Shown here piece by piece: positions 15,860-24,625 of a DNA stretch of 64,000 bases. The translations under genes and the position numbers were made by a program. The stretch lies in contig CP119310.1 of assembly GCA_029203185.1 (NCBI GenBank), forward strand, positions 496,001-560,000. Direction: 5' to 3'. Each line of letters starts with the position of its first letter. The stretch's first letter is position 1. This DNA comes from Candidatus Chryseobacterium colombiense (GTDB lineage Bacteria > Bacteroidota > Bacteroidia > Flavobacteriales > Weeksellaceae). The notes under the pieces are model-generated. The model did no database searches. It was given only the letters and a program-made list of their open reading frames with translations, and was not told where the DNA came from.

Positions 15860-17041
15860 ATGCTTTGGACAGTATGTGTTTTATGTATGACAACGTTGGG
15901 ATTGATGTTTTTGCTGAAAAAGCTGAATCAGCCCTACCTTATTGCTTATATTATTGCGGGGATATTACTTGGTCCTCATGTACTGAAACTTTTTACGCAA
16001 CCTGAAGAAATAGAAGTAGTCGGAGAAATCGGTATCCTGCTGCTGATGTTCTTTATAGGGATGGAAATCAATATTCCTAATAAAAAGAGCTTAATTATTA
16101 AGCCTTTATTAGCACAGGGTATAAAAATAATTTTAAGCCTGTTTTTTGCCTATTTTATTGGAAGATTTCTTGCTCTTGATGATAAAAGTATTGTGCTCAT
16201 TGCCATGCTTTTTACATTTAATAGTACCGCCGTTGTGGTTGAATTTTTAAAGAAACACGGTACTATACATACAGCGTTCGGAATTGTTATTCTGAATATT
16301 TTGCTGTTACAAGATCTCCTTTTAGCACCTGCTTTGACAATACTGAAATTTTGGAATGGTGAAAAGTATAATTTTTTTAATTTTATTTTACCCTTAGCTG
16401 TTTGCGTAGTCATTTTCTTTATATTCAGAAAGATAAGACATATCAGGGAAATCAATTTTTCGTATTCTTTTTTAGAGAATGATCATGATTTACAGGTTTT
16501 TTCGGGACTTTTTATTTGCCTCGGATTTGGTGTTTTGGCAGAAATAATAGGCATGAGTGCTGCATTGGGAAGCTTTATTGCCGGAGTTTTGGTGGGAAAG
16601 ATAAAAGCTTTTCACTGGCTTGAGCACTCTCTGCTGCCTTTTAAGGTTTTCTTTGTCTCGCTGTTTTTTGTATCCATTGGTCTTCGCATGGATATACCTT
16701 ATCTTATATCTAATTATAAACTCATTGTTTTAGGTACTATAGTTGTACTGGTAAGTAACAGTATTATGTCCGCTATTTTTTTCAGGTTATTAAACTTCAA
16801 ATGGAAAGACAGTCTTTACGGAGGGGCATTACTTTCGCAAACGGGAGAGTTTGGAATTCTGGCACTGTCTATCGCTTACAAAACAAATATTGTGGAATAC
16901 GAACTTTACAAAGCCGGGTTGGGAATTACCTGTCTCTCCCTGCTTTTTTCCACTCTATGGATCAGTATCGGAACAATTTTTAAAGAACATAAAACTACTG
17001 TTAATAAAGATCATGTTAGTGAACACTTTAAGCATCATTAG
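15860..17041 (+). CDS. CPA2-family monovalent cation:proton antiporter (KefB/NapA-like), membrane domain only
   Basis: 393 residues, about 12 membrane segments. PYLIAYIIAGILLGPHVL at the first repeat, a LLMFFIGMEINI-type segment and GFGVLAEIIGMSAALGSFIAGVLVG with LSQTGEFGILALSIAY later are characteristic of the Na+/H+ exchanger superfamily, CPA2 branch. The protein ends after the transport domain with a short His-containing tail; the RCK/TrkA-N nucleotide-binding domain present in KefB/KefC is absent. It would exchange K+ or Na+ for protons across the inner membrane, but the ion cannot be told from sequence. It stands alone, convergent to the thioesterase gene on the other strand. Confidence 0.85.
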   Translation: MLWTVCVLCMTTLGLMFLLKKLNQPYLIAYIIAGILLGPHVLKLFTQPEEIEVVGEIGILLLMFFIGMEINIPNKKSLIIKPLLAQGIKIILSLFFAYFIGRFLALDDKSIVLIAMLFTFNSTAVVVEFLKKHGTIHTAFGIVILNILLLQDLLLAPALTILKFWNGEKYNFFNFILPLAVCVVIFFIFRKIRHIREINFSYSFLENDHDLQVFSGLFICLGFGVLAEIIGMSAALGSFIAGVLVGKIKAFHWLEHSLLPFKVFFVSLFFVSIGLRMDIPYLISNYKLIVLGTIVVLVSNSIMSAIFFRLLNFKWKDSLYGGALLSQTGEFGILALSIAYKTNIVEYELYKAGLGITCLSLLFSTLWISIGTIFKEHKTTVNKDHVSEHFKHH

Positions 17042-17142
17042 TTTACTTATAAAAATTGTTCCTTTCAGAAATACTGATTGTATAAAAATTAGGATTTAAT
17101 CTGATAAATATGGAAAGTAATAATATTATTTATTATTTAAGA

Positions 17143-17616
17143 CTACCTTCCTGCTGCTTTTTCTCCCTTTAAAGTCATCACAGTGCTGGTTACCATTGCC
17201 ACTTTCTTTCCGTCACTGCGAAAAATTTCGCAGATATAATGGCTTAAGTTTTTTCCATTCTGTAAAGCTGAGGCTTTAGCAGTAAGCACATTATTAAAAG
17301 TAGGTCTGTAAAAATTGATTTTTAAATCTACAGTGGTAAAGGATTCTCCTTCCGGAATGAAGGTAGAGTGGGCTGTTCCGATTGCTGCATCTGCCAGCTC
17401 ACATATTAATCCGCCGTGGATGGTTCCTTGTTGGTTGCCATGTTGTTCTTTTGTTGTATTGATTTGTACTGTTGCTGTTCCTAGTCCGATTTCTTTGATG
17501 CTGATCCCCAATGTTTCCGATATCGGTGTTGGATATTGCATATGCGTGTACATCTCGGAAGTAAGCTTGCCTTTTATCATATTGTTTAAATAATCGAGTA
17601 TTGACAGCTTTGCCAT
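17143..17616 (-). CDS. PaaI-type hotdog thioesterase
   Basis: 157 residues with one hotdog fold. The PaaI/4HBT motif is clear: QQGTIHGGLICELADAAIG, containing the HGG turn and the acidic residue (Glu/Asp) at the head of the central helix; LKINFYRPT and GKKVAMVTSTVMTLKG complete the sheet. Such enzymes hydrolyse acyl-CoA or aryl-CoA thioesters in the cytoplasm; the substrate is unknown. No phenylacetate-degradation genes are near. It is followed in the same direction by nothing on this strand (the antiporter gene converges) and preceded by a GNAT gene 72 bp upstream. Confidence 0.82.
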   Translation of the reverse strand: MAKLSILDYLNNMIKGKLTSEMYTHMQYPTPISETLGISIKEIGLGTATVQINTTKEQHGNQQGTIHGGLICELADAAIGTAHSTFIPEGESFTTVDLKINFYRPTFNNVLTAKASALQNGKNLSHYICEIFRSDGKKVAMVTSTVMTLKGEKAAGR

Positions 17617-17688
17617 AAGTATTTTTTTTACGGTTTAATAAAAATTGAGCTTGAAAATTGTTTTAGCCTGCTATTTTATTTTTAATAT

Positions 17689-18129
17689 TTATTCCAAAAG
17701 ACTCATGTGGATAATTGGATAATTTTTACCCGAGCCGTCTTTTTCAGATCTTCCCGTTTTTCTAAAGCCCAGTTTCTCGTAAAAGCCAATGGCTTGATGA
17801 TTTTGTTCGTTGACATCGACCTTTTTAATTTCCTGTAGATCTTTCATAAGATGAAATAACTTCTTTCCATAACCTTTTCCACGATTGTCGTTATGAATAA
17901 AAAGCATTTCCAGATTTTCTTCTGATACCGATGCAAAACCTATTGGTTCTCCCTGTTCGATAAGCAGGAATACTTGTAGGTTGGGAAGATAATCCGTCGG
18001 GATAACCTTTCTAAAATGGAGGAAATCTTCTTCATTAAGGAAATCATGGGTAGCTTTAACCGCAGATTCCCAAATTTCCATTATTCTTGGGTAATCATCT
18101 TTGATGGCAAGTCTTATGTAGTGTGACAT
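17689..18129 (-). CDS. GNAT-family N-acetyltransferase
   Basis: 146 residues, a single GNAT domain. IRLAIKDDYPRIMEIWESAV opens the fold and the acetyl-CoA pyrophosphate-binding turn reads NDNRGKGYGKKLFHLM (R/Q-x-x-G-x-G/A form), followed by VNEQNHQAIGFYEKLGFRKTGR. This pattern is like YafP/ElaA-type small GNATs. It acetylates an amine on an unknown small molecule or peptide in the cytoplasm. The gene may share a transcript with the thioesterase downstream. A weak inverted repeat (CGATAAA at 18157-18163, TTTATCG at 18177-18183) lies upstream of its start. Confidence 0.8.
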   Translation of the reverse strand: MSHYIRLAIKDDYPRIMEIWESAVKATHDFLNEEDFLHFRKVIPTDYLPNLQVFLLIEQGEPIGFASVSEENLEMLFIHNDNRGKGYGKKLFHLMKDLQEIKKVDVNEQNHQAIGFYEKLGFRKTGRSEKDGSGKNYPIIHMSLLE

Positions 18130-18252
18130 ATTATAAAATTAAGATAAATAAATGACCGATAAAATAGTACGATACATTTATCGTTGATGTGACATATAAT
18201 TGATTTGTTGTAATTGATTTATGATTTCAAGAACTAAGTCCTTGATCTTTAT

Positions 18253-19656
18253 TTAAATATTGACCGATGCTCTTCCTGAAGCAATAGTATAGGCTTCTTT
18301 CAATACCTCCGAATAAGTCGGATGGGCATAGCAAATTGAGGCCATATCTTTCGCAGTAATCTCATATTCTAAACCAACAACTGCCTGTGCAATTAAATCT
18401 GAGGCTCTTGCACCAATGATATGTACACCTAAAAGTTCGCCATATTTCGGATCAGAAAGTACTTTTACAAAACCATCCGTTTCCATTCCTGCTCTGGCTC
18501 TTGCATTTACTGCAAACGGAAATTTACCAACATTGTATTCTACTCCCTGTTTTTTTAATTCTTCTTCTGTTGCACCTACGGAAGCAACCTCTGGCCAGGT
18601 ATAAACTACTGACGGAATACGGTCATACGCAATATGTGATTTTTGCCCATTAATTCTTTCAACTACAAATGCAGCTTCTTCTTCGGCTTTATGGGCAAGC
18701 ATGACACCACCAATAACATCGCCGAGAGCGAAAATATTTGAGGCTGTTGTCTGGAGTAGTTCATTTACTTTAATCGTCCCATTGCTGTTGAGTTCAATGT
18801 TGGTATTTTCTAAGCCTAAATTAGTCACATAAGGTTTTCGGCCAACAGCTACTAAAATGTAATCAGCGGTCAGTTCCTGTTCAGCTCCTTCTTTACTTCT
18901 AAAATAGACTTTGGCTTTATCACCGAGGTTTTCAGCTTTGTAAACTGACTCTTTAAGCTTGATTTCTACGCCCTCTTTACTTAAAATTTTTGTCAGTGTA
19001 CTTCCCAGTTCCTGATCCATATTGGCAATCAGATTATCGGCATACTCTAAAATAATTACCTGGGTACCAATTCTATTGAAGATTGAAGCCATTTCTACCC
19101 CGATCACACCTCCGCCAATAATAATGATGCTTTCAGGCTTTTCTTTCATGGCCAATGCTTCAGTCGAAGTAATGATCCTTTTTTTGTCGATAATAACTCC
19201 TGGAATAGTTGCCGGTTTTGATCCGGTTGCAATAATGAACTTATCTGATTTAATAATTGTTTCTGTTTGATCTTCGTGTATGATTTTCAACGATTCGTTG
19301 TTGAGAAAAGTACCTGAACCCTGTATAACTTTAATTTTATTCTTTCTCATCAGGTAATCCAGACCTTGGGTATTTTTAGCCACTACATCTGTTTTACGTT
19401 TAAATACTTTTTCATAATTGAGTTGTACTTCTGAAAACTCGATCCCATGATTTTCAAAATTTTTAACTGCATCTGCATAATGGTGAGTGCTATCTAATAA
19501 TGCTTTAGTTGGGATACAGCCCACGTTGGTACAAGTCCCGCCCAAAGTACTGTATTTTTCGATTATAGCAGTTTTGTACCCCAGTTGAGCACTTCTTATT
19601 GCTGCTACGTAGCCGCCGGGACCAGACCCGATAACGGTAATATCAAATTCTTCCAT
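18253..19656 (-). CDS. lpdA: Dihydrolipoyl dehydrogenase
   Basis: 467 residues, class I flavoprotein disulfide oxidoreductase. FAD site GSGPGGYVAA at residues 11-20, redox-active disulfide GGTCTNVGCIPTKALL (Cys-x4-Cys), NAD site GGGVIGVEMASIF, second FAD motif NIFALGDVIGG, and the C-terminal catalytic HPTYSE. It reoxidises the lipoyl arms of 2-oxoacid dehydrogenases or the glycine cleavage system, reducing NAD+. It is not next to E1/E2 genes. Instead it follows a TetR regulator gene by 56 bp, and both are preceded by the same operator-like motif, so this copy may be a regulated extra isozyme rather than the main E3. Confidence 0.93.
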   Translation of the reverse strand: MEEFDITVIGSGPGGYVAAIRSAQLGYKTAIIEKYSTLGGTCTNVGCIPTKALLDSTHHYADAVKNFENHGIEFSEVQLNYEKVFKRKTDVVAKNTQGLDYLMRKNKIKVIQGSGTFLNNESLKIIHEDQTETIIKSDKFIIATGSKPATIPGVIIDKKRIITSTEALAMKEKPESIIIIGGGVIGVEMASIFNRIGTQVIILEYADNLIANMDQELGSTLTKILSKEGVEIKLKESVYKAENLGDKAKVYFRSKEGAEQELTADYILVAVGRKPYVTNLGLENTNIELNSNGTIKVNELLQTTASNIFALGDVIGGVMLAHKAEEEAAFVVERINGQKSHIAYDRIPSVVYTWPEVASVGATEEELKKQGVEYNVGKFPFAVNARARAGMETDGFVKVLSDPKYGELLGVHIIGARASDLIAQAVVGLEYEITAKDMASICYAHPTYSEVLKEAYTIASGRASVNI

Positions 19657-19681
19657 TTTAATTCTTATCTAAAGTTACAAT

Positions 19682-19699
19682 AAACCGATCGGTCTATTT
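19682..19699 (-). promoter_or_regulatory. TetR-type operator candidate upstream of lpdA
   Basis: AAACCGATCGGTCTATTT contains the palindrome CCGATCGG and shares the ten bases CGATCGGTCT (19686-19695) with a site in front of the tetR gene. Read on the - strand it lies a few bases upstream of TAACTTTA (19670-19677), a near match to the -7 box, so a bound repressor would cover the promoter spacer. Confidence 0.6.
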
Positions 19700-19712
19700 T
19701 TTGGTAAAAAAA

Positions 19713-20309
19713 TTATATCTTTAAGTTATTAATCAGTTTTTCTAAAAAAGACATTGCAATTTTTAGCTCTGTCATATGACTGTTTACTTTTGCCTGCATA
19801 AATGCTCCTTCGATCATTGAAATCATGATCACTGCTATTTCGCTTGGATCAGTATCTGCTTTTATCTCATTTCTTTCTATACCGCGTTTTACTTGATTTT
19901 CAATAGATGTTTTCCAAAAAACTAGCGCTTTTTGGGCACGTTCTTTTAGTTTTGGATGCGTATCATCAGCTTCTGTAGAAGTGTTTAAAATCGGACAGCC
20001 AGCCTGTAAATATGAGTATCTGAAATAATTTTTATACGTTTGAGGATAAACCAGCAATCGTTCGATAGAATTCTCAGTAGCTAATATGCGTTCTTTCATA
20101 TGCTGTGTTACCTTACCAAAATTATGATCAAAAACGCTGAGTGCTATCTCATCTTTGTTCTCGAAATTACCATAAATGCAACCTTTCGAAAGTCCCGTAG
20201 CGTTCATTAAATCATTTATCGATGTACCTGCATAACCTTTTGTATTAAAAACAGGAGCCGTTTTCTCAATAATCAGTTGTTTGGTATTTTCAGATTTTGT
20301 GGTTTTCAT
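19713..20309 (-). CDS. TetR/AcrR-family transcriptional regulator
   Basis: 198 residues. The N-terminal helix-turn-helix is typical: TKQLIIEKTAPVFNTKGYAG, then TSINDLMNATGLSKGCIYGNFENKDEIALSVFDH. The C-terminal ligand domain includes QAGCPILNTSTEADDTHP, seen in a TetR subgroup of the YcdC/AcuR kind whose ligands are often short acids or electrophiles. It would bind DNA as a dimer and respond to an unknown small molecule. An operator-like palindrome lies in its own promoter and another in front of lpdA, so autoregulation and control of lpdA are likely. The KAS III gene starts 484 bp away in the opposite direction. Confidence 0.9.
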   Translation of the reverse strand: MKTTKSENTKQLIIEKTAPVFNTKGYAGTSINDLMNATGLSKGCIYGNFENKDEIALSVFDHNFGKVTQHMKERILATENSIERLLVYPQTYKNYFRYSYLQAGCPILNTSTEADDTHPKLKERAQKALVFWKTSIENQVKRGIERNEIKADTDPSEIAVIMISMIEGAFMQAKVNSHMTELKIAMSFLEKLINNLKI

Positions 20310-20331
20310 AAGTAGAAATTCTAATCTGTAA

Positions 20332-20339
20332 CAAAAGTA
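20332..20339 (-). promoter_or_regulatory. -7 box (TACTTTTG on the - strand) of the tetR promoter
   Basis: The - strand reads TACTTTTG, a full match to TAnnTTTG, 22 bases upstream of the tetR start. The operator-like palindrome at 20351-20368 lies just behind it, over the spacer and -33 region. Confidence 0.6.
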
Positions 20340-20350
20340 AATAAAAAAAT

Positions 20351-20368
20351 AAAACGATCGGTCTTTTT
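20351..20368 (-). promoter_or_regulatory. TetR-type operator candidate upstream of tetR
   Basis: AAAACGATCGGTCTTTTT shares CGATCGGTCT (20355-20364) with the lpdA site and carries the CGATCG palindrome. It overlaps the promoter upstream of the -7 box, as expected for an autorepressor site. Confidence 0.6.
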
Positions 20369-20369
20369 T

Positions 20370-20793
20370 TTGATTATTTTATTTTCCCGCTTTAGGCAAT
20401 TTTACTGAACACGGAATTAATTTTTTATAAAATGAAAATGTAAGAAAAAGTAAAAAGTTTCTTAAACCGTTAATTTATAAAATTATTAAAAATTTATATT
20501 TTTTAATAGTAGTATTCATTTTTAATCAGCTAACTTTAATACCGGAAATGAATTTTTTAAAATAAATGAATATATTTTGTGTATTCATTAGTTATCTTAA
20601 GATTCTGTTTTCAAAATAACAATGTATTAATATTGCAATGTCTTAATTATTTTATTAAAAAAATATTTAAATTTATAACTTATTATAATGTTCATAAACC
20701 TCTTGTTGAATAGCAGGAGGTTTTACTAATGGGTAATTAAAATTGATGTATTGATGCTTAAACTTTTAAAAATATTAACAAGTAAATATTCAA
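20370..20793. other. Long AT-rich intergenic region between tetR and the KAS III gene
   Basis: About 420 bases of very AT-rich sequence with no open reading frame that looks coding on either strand. The only clear structure is a terminator-like hairpin near 20696-20723. The region must contain the KAS III promoter, but no full TAnnTTTG match with a good -33 element was found. Confidence 0.6.
20696..20723 (+). terminator. Terminator-like hairpin in the leader of the KAS III gene
   Basis: AAACCTC (20696-20702) pairs with GAGGTTT (20717-20723), extendable to ten bases with one mismatch, followed by TTTAC. No + strand gene ends here. It could be a leader attenuator or the end of a small RNA. It resembles the hairpin at 24768-24790 in sequence and in lying about 70-100 bases before a fatty-acid-related gene. 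Confidence 0.5.
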
Positions 20794-21855
20794 ATGACAA
20801 GTAAGATAATAGGTGTTGGAAATTGTATACCATCTGAAACGATAACTAATTTATTCTTTGACAAACATATTTTTTTAGATGATAAGGGAGTATTATTAAA
20901 AGATAACAATTTCGCTATTACAGAGAAATTAAAAAAAATAACAGGTATAGAGGAGAGGAGATACGCAAATCGTGAACAGGTAACTTCTGATCTCGGATTA
21001 ATTGCTGCTCAGGCGGCGATAGAAGATTCGGGAATAGATCCTGAAAGTTTAGATTATATCATTTTTGCCCATAATTTTGGAGACGTCAGATTTGGAACCG
21101 TTCAATCGGATATGGTCCCAAGTCTTGCGGCAAGAGTTAAGCATTCTCTAAAAATCAAGAATAACCTTTGTGTAGCTTATGATGTACTTTTTGGATGTCC
21201 GGGCTGGATCGAAGGTGTCATTCAGGCCAATGCCTTTATAAAAGCTAATATTGCCCGCAGATGCTTAGTAATTGGGGCGGAAACCCTTTCACGGGTAGTC
21301 GATATTCATGACCGTGATAGTATGATTTATGCTGACGGTGCAGGTGCTGTAATTATTGAAGCTAATGAAAAAGATGATTCAGGTATAAAATCGCATTTAT
21401 CTTCGTCGCATACCTATGAGGAAAAAGATTACCTGTATTTTGGAAAATCTTATAATAACGATGGTTGTCAAGATACTAAGTACATAAAAATGGATGGTCG
21501 GAAAATATATGAGTTTGCTCTTTTAAATGTTCCTGATGCTATGAGAAAATGTCTTGATCAGAGCGGATATGGAATACATGATATAACCAAAATTATTATT
21601 CATCAGGCTAATGAAAAAATGGATGAAGCCATCGTAAACAGGTTTTATCAGTTGTATAAAGTAACAGCTCCCGATAATATTATGCCTATGGTAATCCATA
21701 AGCTTGGTAATAGTAGTGTTGCTACAATTCCCTCTTTACTTACCATGATTTTAAAAGGAGAACTGAAAGAACATTCCATAGAAAAAGATGATATTGTACT
21801 TTTTGCTTCTGTAGGAGCGGGGATGAATATCAATGCACTGATCTATAAATTTTAA
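20794..21855 (+). CDS. 3-oxoacyl-ACP synthase III-like protein (KAS III/FabH family)
   Basis: 353 residues, thiolase fold. The KAS III catalytic triad is present: Cys135 in LFGCPGWIEG, His270 in IIHQANEKMDEA, and Asn306 in KLGNSSVATIP; the GAGMNINALIYKF C-terminus is typical. KAS III enzymes start fatty-acid or related chains by condensing an acyl-CoA with malonyl-ACP. This copy is alone, not in a fab cluster, and carries a longer N-terminal third than housekeeping FabH (an insert after IPSETITN), so it may serve a special lipid or secondary metabolite. An intrinsic terminator follows directly and reaches into the 3' end of the convergent glycosyltransferase gene. Confidence 0.88.
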   Translation: MTSKIIGVGNCIPSETITNLFFDKHIFLDDKGVLLKDNNFAITEKLKKITGIEERRYANREQVTSDLGLIAAQAAIEDSGIDPESLDYIIFAHNFGDVRFGTVQSDMVPSLAARVKHSLKIKNNLCVAYDVLFGCPGWIEGVIQANAFIKANIARRCLVIGAETLSRVVDIHDRDSMIYADGAGAVIIEANEKDDSGIKSHLSSSHTYEEKDYLYFGKSYNNDGCQDTKYIKMDGRKIYEFALLNVPDAMRKCLDQSGYGIHDITKIIIHQANEKMDEAIVNRFYQLYKVTAPDNIMPMVIHKLGNSSVATIPSLLTMILKGELKEHSIEKDDIVLFASVGAGMNINALIYKF

Positions 21856-21865
21856 ACTCACTTAT

Positions 21866-21895
21866 AGAGATCAATTATTGTATTGGTCTCTTTTT
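21866..21895 (+). terminator. Terminator of the KAS III gene
   Basis: GAGATCAAT (21867-21875) pairs with ATTGGTCTC (21882-21890) with one T:G wobble, then TTTTT. It overlaps the last codons of the convergent glycosyltransferase gene that ends at 21871. Confidence 0.7.
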
Positions 21896-22842
21896 AATTC
21901 TTTTTCAATTTCGTCGATCTCTGTTAGAGGAAGGAGATATGTATCTTCAATATAACTTAGGATATTTTCATCAGTTTTATGATTTATTTTTCTGATGAAA
22001 ATTTGATTGCTGGATTTCAGAGATTCTATATAATTTAAAGTGTCTTGTTTGCTCTGAAAAAATGATTGCTCAAAAACTGCTCTTTTATCATCATTAACGA
22101 TAATGTCATTAAATGAAGTATTCATGAGAACTGTCTGAAAAAATGATTCAGCAGGTAAAAAAGTATGGAGATAATAGTCTTCAAAATCCAATACTTTTTT
22201 GTTGTTTGTTAAGAATGCACAGGTATTTCTTGTAAAAATAAACCATTTTCCTCCAATATAAGGCGTTATTCCTTTCATAAATTCTCTTTTATAAATAAAA
22301 GAGGAAATCTTATAAGCTAATTCAGTAAAATGATTTTGTATTCTTTTTAATGTATCGGGTCTGAAAAATTTTTGGTCATAATAAAATAGATAATTTCGTC
22401 CGTTATTAGCCGTAAGAAATTTCCGTATTATTTGCTGAGATTTAAGTGGATGGTCTTCGCCGCTCAGGTTGATAAAATAGTCCCATTCCAAACTTGCATT
22501 CAAGAGAAATTCCATCGCATTAAGTTCGGCTTGTATCATGCTGAATCCTCCTGAAACAATATTTAAGCTTTCTAAAATATAAACATTCGGAAATTGGGAG
22601 ATGTATAGCTGTATTTCTTCGGTTACTTCAGACTTAGCTTTTCTGTCGATATGAATAAGATAGATTTGGTCTTTTGTGTAGATTTTCTGAAACATTGCCT
22701 TGAATACATTAGGTTTATGATGAACCATAATGAAATAAGCGATTTTGACAAGAGAAGTAATTGGTGACTTCTGGTGTTGAACCTGAGGATTGGTGATAGG
22801 AAAGGCTGTTTGCATATCATGGACATTTAAAATCATCCGCAT
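21871..22842 (-). CDS. Core-2/I-branching-type glycosyltransferase (GT14-like)
   Basis: 323 residues, no signal or membrane segment. The family region starts near residue 32: KIAYFIMVHHKPNVF, IYLIHIDRKAKSEV, a YILESLNIVSGGFSMIQAEL segment and the DYFINLSGEDHPLKS motif, all typical of the Core-2/I-branching enzyme family (PF02485), which includes xylosyl- and N-acetylglucosaminyltransferases. Bacterial members probably add a sugar to envelope or secreted polysaccharide from the cytoplasmic side. The first 30 residues are not conserved in appearance, so a later start (for example the ATG at 22836) is possible. It is a single gene with no other glycan genes beside it. Confidence 0.82.
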   Translation of the reverse strand: MRMILNVHDMQTAFPITNPQVQHQKSPITSLVKIAYFIMVHHKPNVFKAMFQKIYTKDQIYLIHIDRKAKSEVTEEIQLYISQFPNVYILESLNIVSGGFSMIQAELNAMEFLLNASLEWDYFINLSGEDHPLKSQQIIRKFLTANNGRNYLFYYDQKFFRPDTLKRIQNHFTELAYKISSFIYKREFMKGITPYIGGKWFIFTRNTCAFLTNNKKVLDFEDYYLHTFLPAESFFQTVLMNTSFNDIIVNDDKRAVFEQSFFQSKQDTLNYIESLKSSNQIFIRKINHKTDENILSYIEDTYLLPLTEIDEIEKELKRDQYNN

Positions 22843-23260
22843 AGCAAATAATTTGGTTAACGTGCGTAAGGTATGAATATATTTTTGATAATCAATTAAT
22901 TAAATGTTGTGGTGTTTGCTTTTTTTTATTGTAGGTTTGCAAAACATTTATAAAAACAGGTTACTGCCTTTGCTATTCTGTAAGTTTAAAATCACCATTT
23001 TCTTTTTCCAGTTTTGCTTTTTCAGCTACCAATTTATACTCCTCAATTCAGGCAACGGAATTTAAGGGATTATAAAGTCCTATGATCAATAGGAGCGATA
23101 TGTTATTGCAGATCATTCAACAGTATTTTAACGGTATTGTACAGATAAAGCAAGCAAAATGATAAACCGGAAAAGTATTCTTTATTTGTTTATCCTAATA
23201 CACCAATTCAAATTCTGATTAACAGATTTGCTTACCAACTACCGGAAGACCGGAATTATA
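22843..23260. other. Intergenic region between the glycosyltransferase and helicase genes, with a possible gene remnant
   Basis: 418 bases between divergent genes. On the - strand, 22973-23047 reads as 24 codons resembling a lysine/glutamate-rich protein C-terminus (ending KLEKENGDFKLTE) and is preceded directly by an in-frame stop, as in a decayed gene. The rest is AT-rich with no clear promoter match. It must contain promoters for both flanking genes. Confidence 0.45.
22973..23047 (-). pseudogene. Possible C-terminal remnant of a decayed gene
   Basis: A 24-codon stretch reading EEYKLVAEKAKLEKENGD then FKLTE and a stop has normal-looking amino-acid use for a charged helical C-terminus. It has no start codon and is preceded by TGA; an adjacent frame continues upstream (PLPELRS), which would fit a frameshift. 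The parent family is not recognised. Confidence 0.25.
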
Positions 23261-24379
23261 ATGAGTTTTAAAAATTTAAACTTAATCAATCCAATTATTC
23301 GTGCTGTTACAGAAGCCGGGTATTCCAAGCCTACTGCGATACAGACAGCGGCGATTCCACACATTTTGTCAGGAAAAGATATTATAGCATGTGCCCAAAC
23401 CGGTACAGGAAAAACAGCAGCATTTGCAATGCCTATCCTGCAGTTGTTAAAAAAAGATGCTCCTGAGCACAAAGAAATAAGAACGCTCATACTCACACCA
23501 ACGCGGGAATTGGCAATACAGATTGAACAGAATTTTGCTATTTACAGCAAGTATTTACCTTTATCACAACTTTCTATTTTTGGAGGTGTTTCAGTGGGCG
23601 GACAGCTTGCGGCGCTTAGAAAAAGAGTAGATATTCTGGTGGCTACACCTGGTCGATTACTGGATTTGGTTAATCAAAGACATATTGATCTTTCTAAAAT
23701 TGAAATACTTGTTTTAGATGAAGCAGACAGAATGCTTGATATGGGTTTTGTGAATGATATAAAAAAAGTGCTGAGGCTGGTTCCCCAGAAAAGGCAAACT
23801 TTGTTTTTTTCTGCCACAATGCCTACAGATATAAGGACATTTTCTGAAACAATCTTGAATAATCCTGTAGAGGTTACGGTAAATCCTGTATCTTCAACAG
23901 CCCAGACCATTAAGCAATCTGTATATTTTGTAGAAAAACGAGATAAGACAGGATTGCTGATCGACCTCCTGCAAAATGAAAATATGAGGCGTTCATTAGT
24001 TTTTACCCGTACTAAACATGCTGCCAATAAATTGGTCCAACAGTTGGAAGGTGTAGGAATTTTTGCCGCAGCTATTCATGGGAATAAATCTCAGTCCGCA
24101 AGGCAAAATGCACTTGATGATTTTAAAAGCAGTAAAATTAAAGTTTTGGTTGCTACAGATATTGCAGCCAGGGGAATTGATATTGATGATCTTCCTCATG
24201 TTGTAAACTATGAACTGCCTAATATTCCTGAAACTTATGTTCACCGGATCGGAAGAACAGGAAGGGCAGGAGCAGAAGGTAATGCAATTTCGTTTTGTGA
24301 CATGGATGAGCGTATAGATCTTAAAAATATTCAAAAACTGATAGGATTCATCATGCCCGTAAGGTCATTTTATAAATAA
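23261..24379 (+). CDS. DEAD-box ATP-dependent RNA helicase (RhlE-like)
   Basis: 372 residues from ATG 23261; an in-frame TTG 11 codons earlier lies before the conserved Q-motif region and was not used. All core motifs are present: FKNLNLINPIIRAV and the Q-motif glutamine, AQTGTGKTAA (Walker A), PTRELAIQ, GGVSVGG, TPGRLLDL, DEADRMLDMGF, FFSATMP, VFTRTKHA, ATDIAARGIDID and HRIGRTGRAG. The protein ends right after the helicase core with almost no basic C-terminal tail, a compact RhlE/CshB-like layout. It unwinds RNA duplexes in ribosome assembly or mRNA turnover. A cold-shock protein gene follows 51 bases later on the same strand, which suggests a cold-response pair. Confidence 0.93.
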   Translation: MSFKNLNLINPIIRAVTEAGYSKPTAIQTAAIPHILSGKDIIACAQTGTGKTAAFAMPILQLLKKDAPEHKEIRTLILTPTRELAIQIEQNFAIYSKYLPLSQLSIFGGVSVGGQLAALRKRVDILVATPGRLLDLVNQRHIDLSKIEILVLDEADRMLDMGFVNDIKKVLRLVPQKRQTLFFSATMPTDIRTFSETILNNPVEVTVNPVSSTAQTIKQSVYFVEKRDKTGLLIDLLQNENMRRSLVFTRTKHAANKLVQQLEGVGIFAAAIHGNKSQSARQNALDDFKSSKIKVLVATDIAARGIDIDDLPHVVNYELPNIPETYVHRIGRTGRAGAEGNAISFCDMDERIDLKNIQKLIGFIMPVRSFYK

Positions 24380-24430
24380 AAATCTGTAGAGTTTACAGAA
24401 AATAATATATAATTTTTAATACTAATTACA

Positions 24431-24625
24431 ATGCAACAAGGCACCGTAAAATTTTTCAATGAAGCAAAAGGCTTCGGATTTATTTCTCCTTCAGATGGAG
24501 GTAAAGATATATTTGTACATTCATCAGGATTAAGCACAAGAGCAATCCGTGAGAATGATAAAGTAGTTTTCGATGTACAGGAGAGCGATAAAGGTTTAAA
24601 TGCTGTTAATGTAAAACTGGCATAA
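24431..24625 (+). CDS. Cold-shock domain protein (CspA family)
   Basis: 64 residues, one OB-fold cold-shock domain. RNP1 reads KGFGFISP and RNP2 DIFVHSSGL, with the usual MQQGTVKFFNEAKGFGF opening. It binds single-stranded RNA and DNA, melting structure to aid translation at low temperature. The gene sits 51 bases after a DEAD-box helicase gene, a pairing of proteins that act on the same problem (structured mRNA). A 3' region of about 140 bases separates it from an intrinsic terminator, so the transcript may have a long untranslated tail. Confidence 0.95.
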   Translation: MQQGTVKFFNEAKGFGFISPSDGGKDIFVHSSGLSTRAIRENDKVVFDVQESDKGLNAVNVKLA

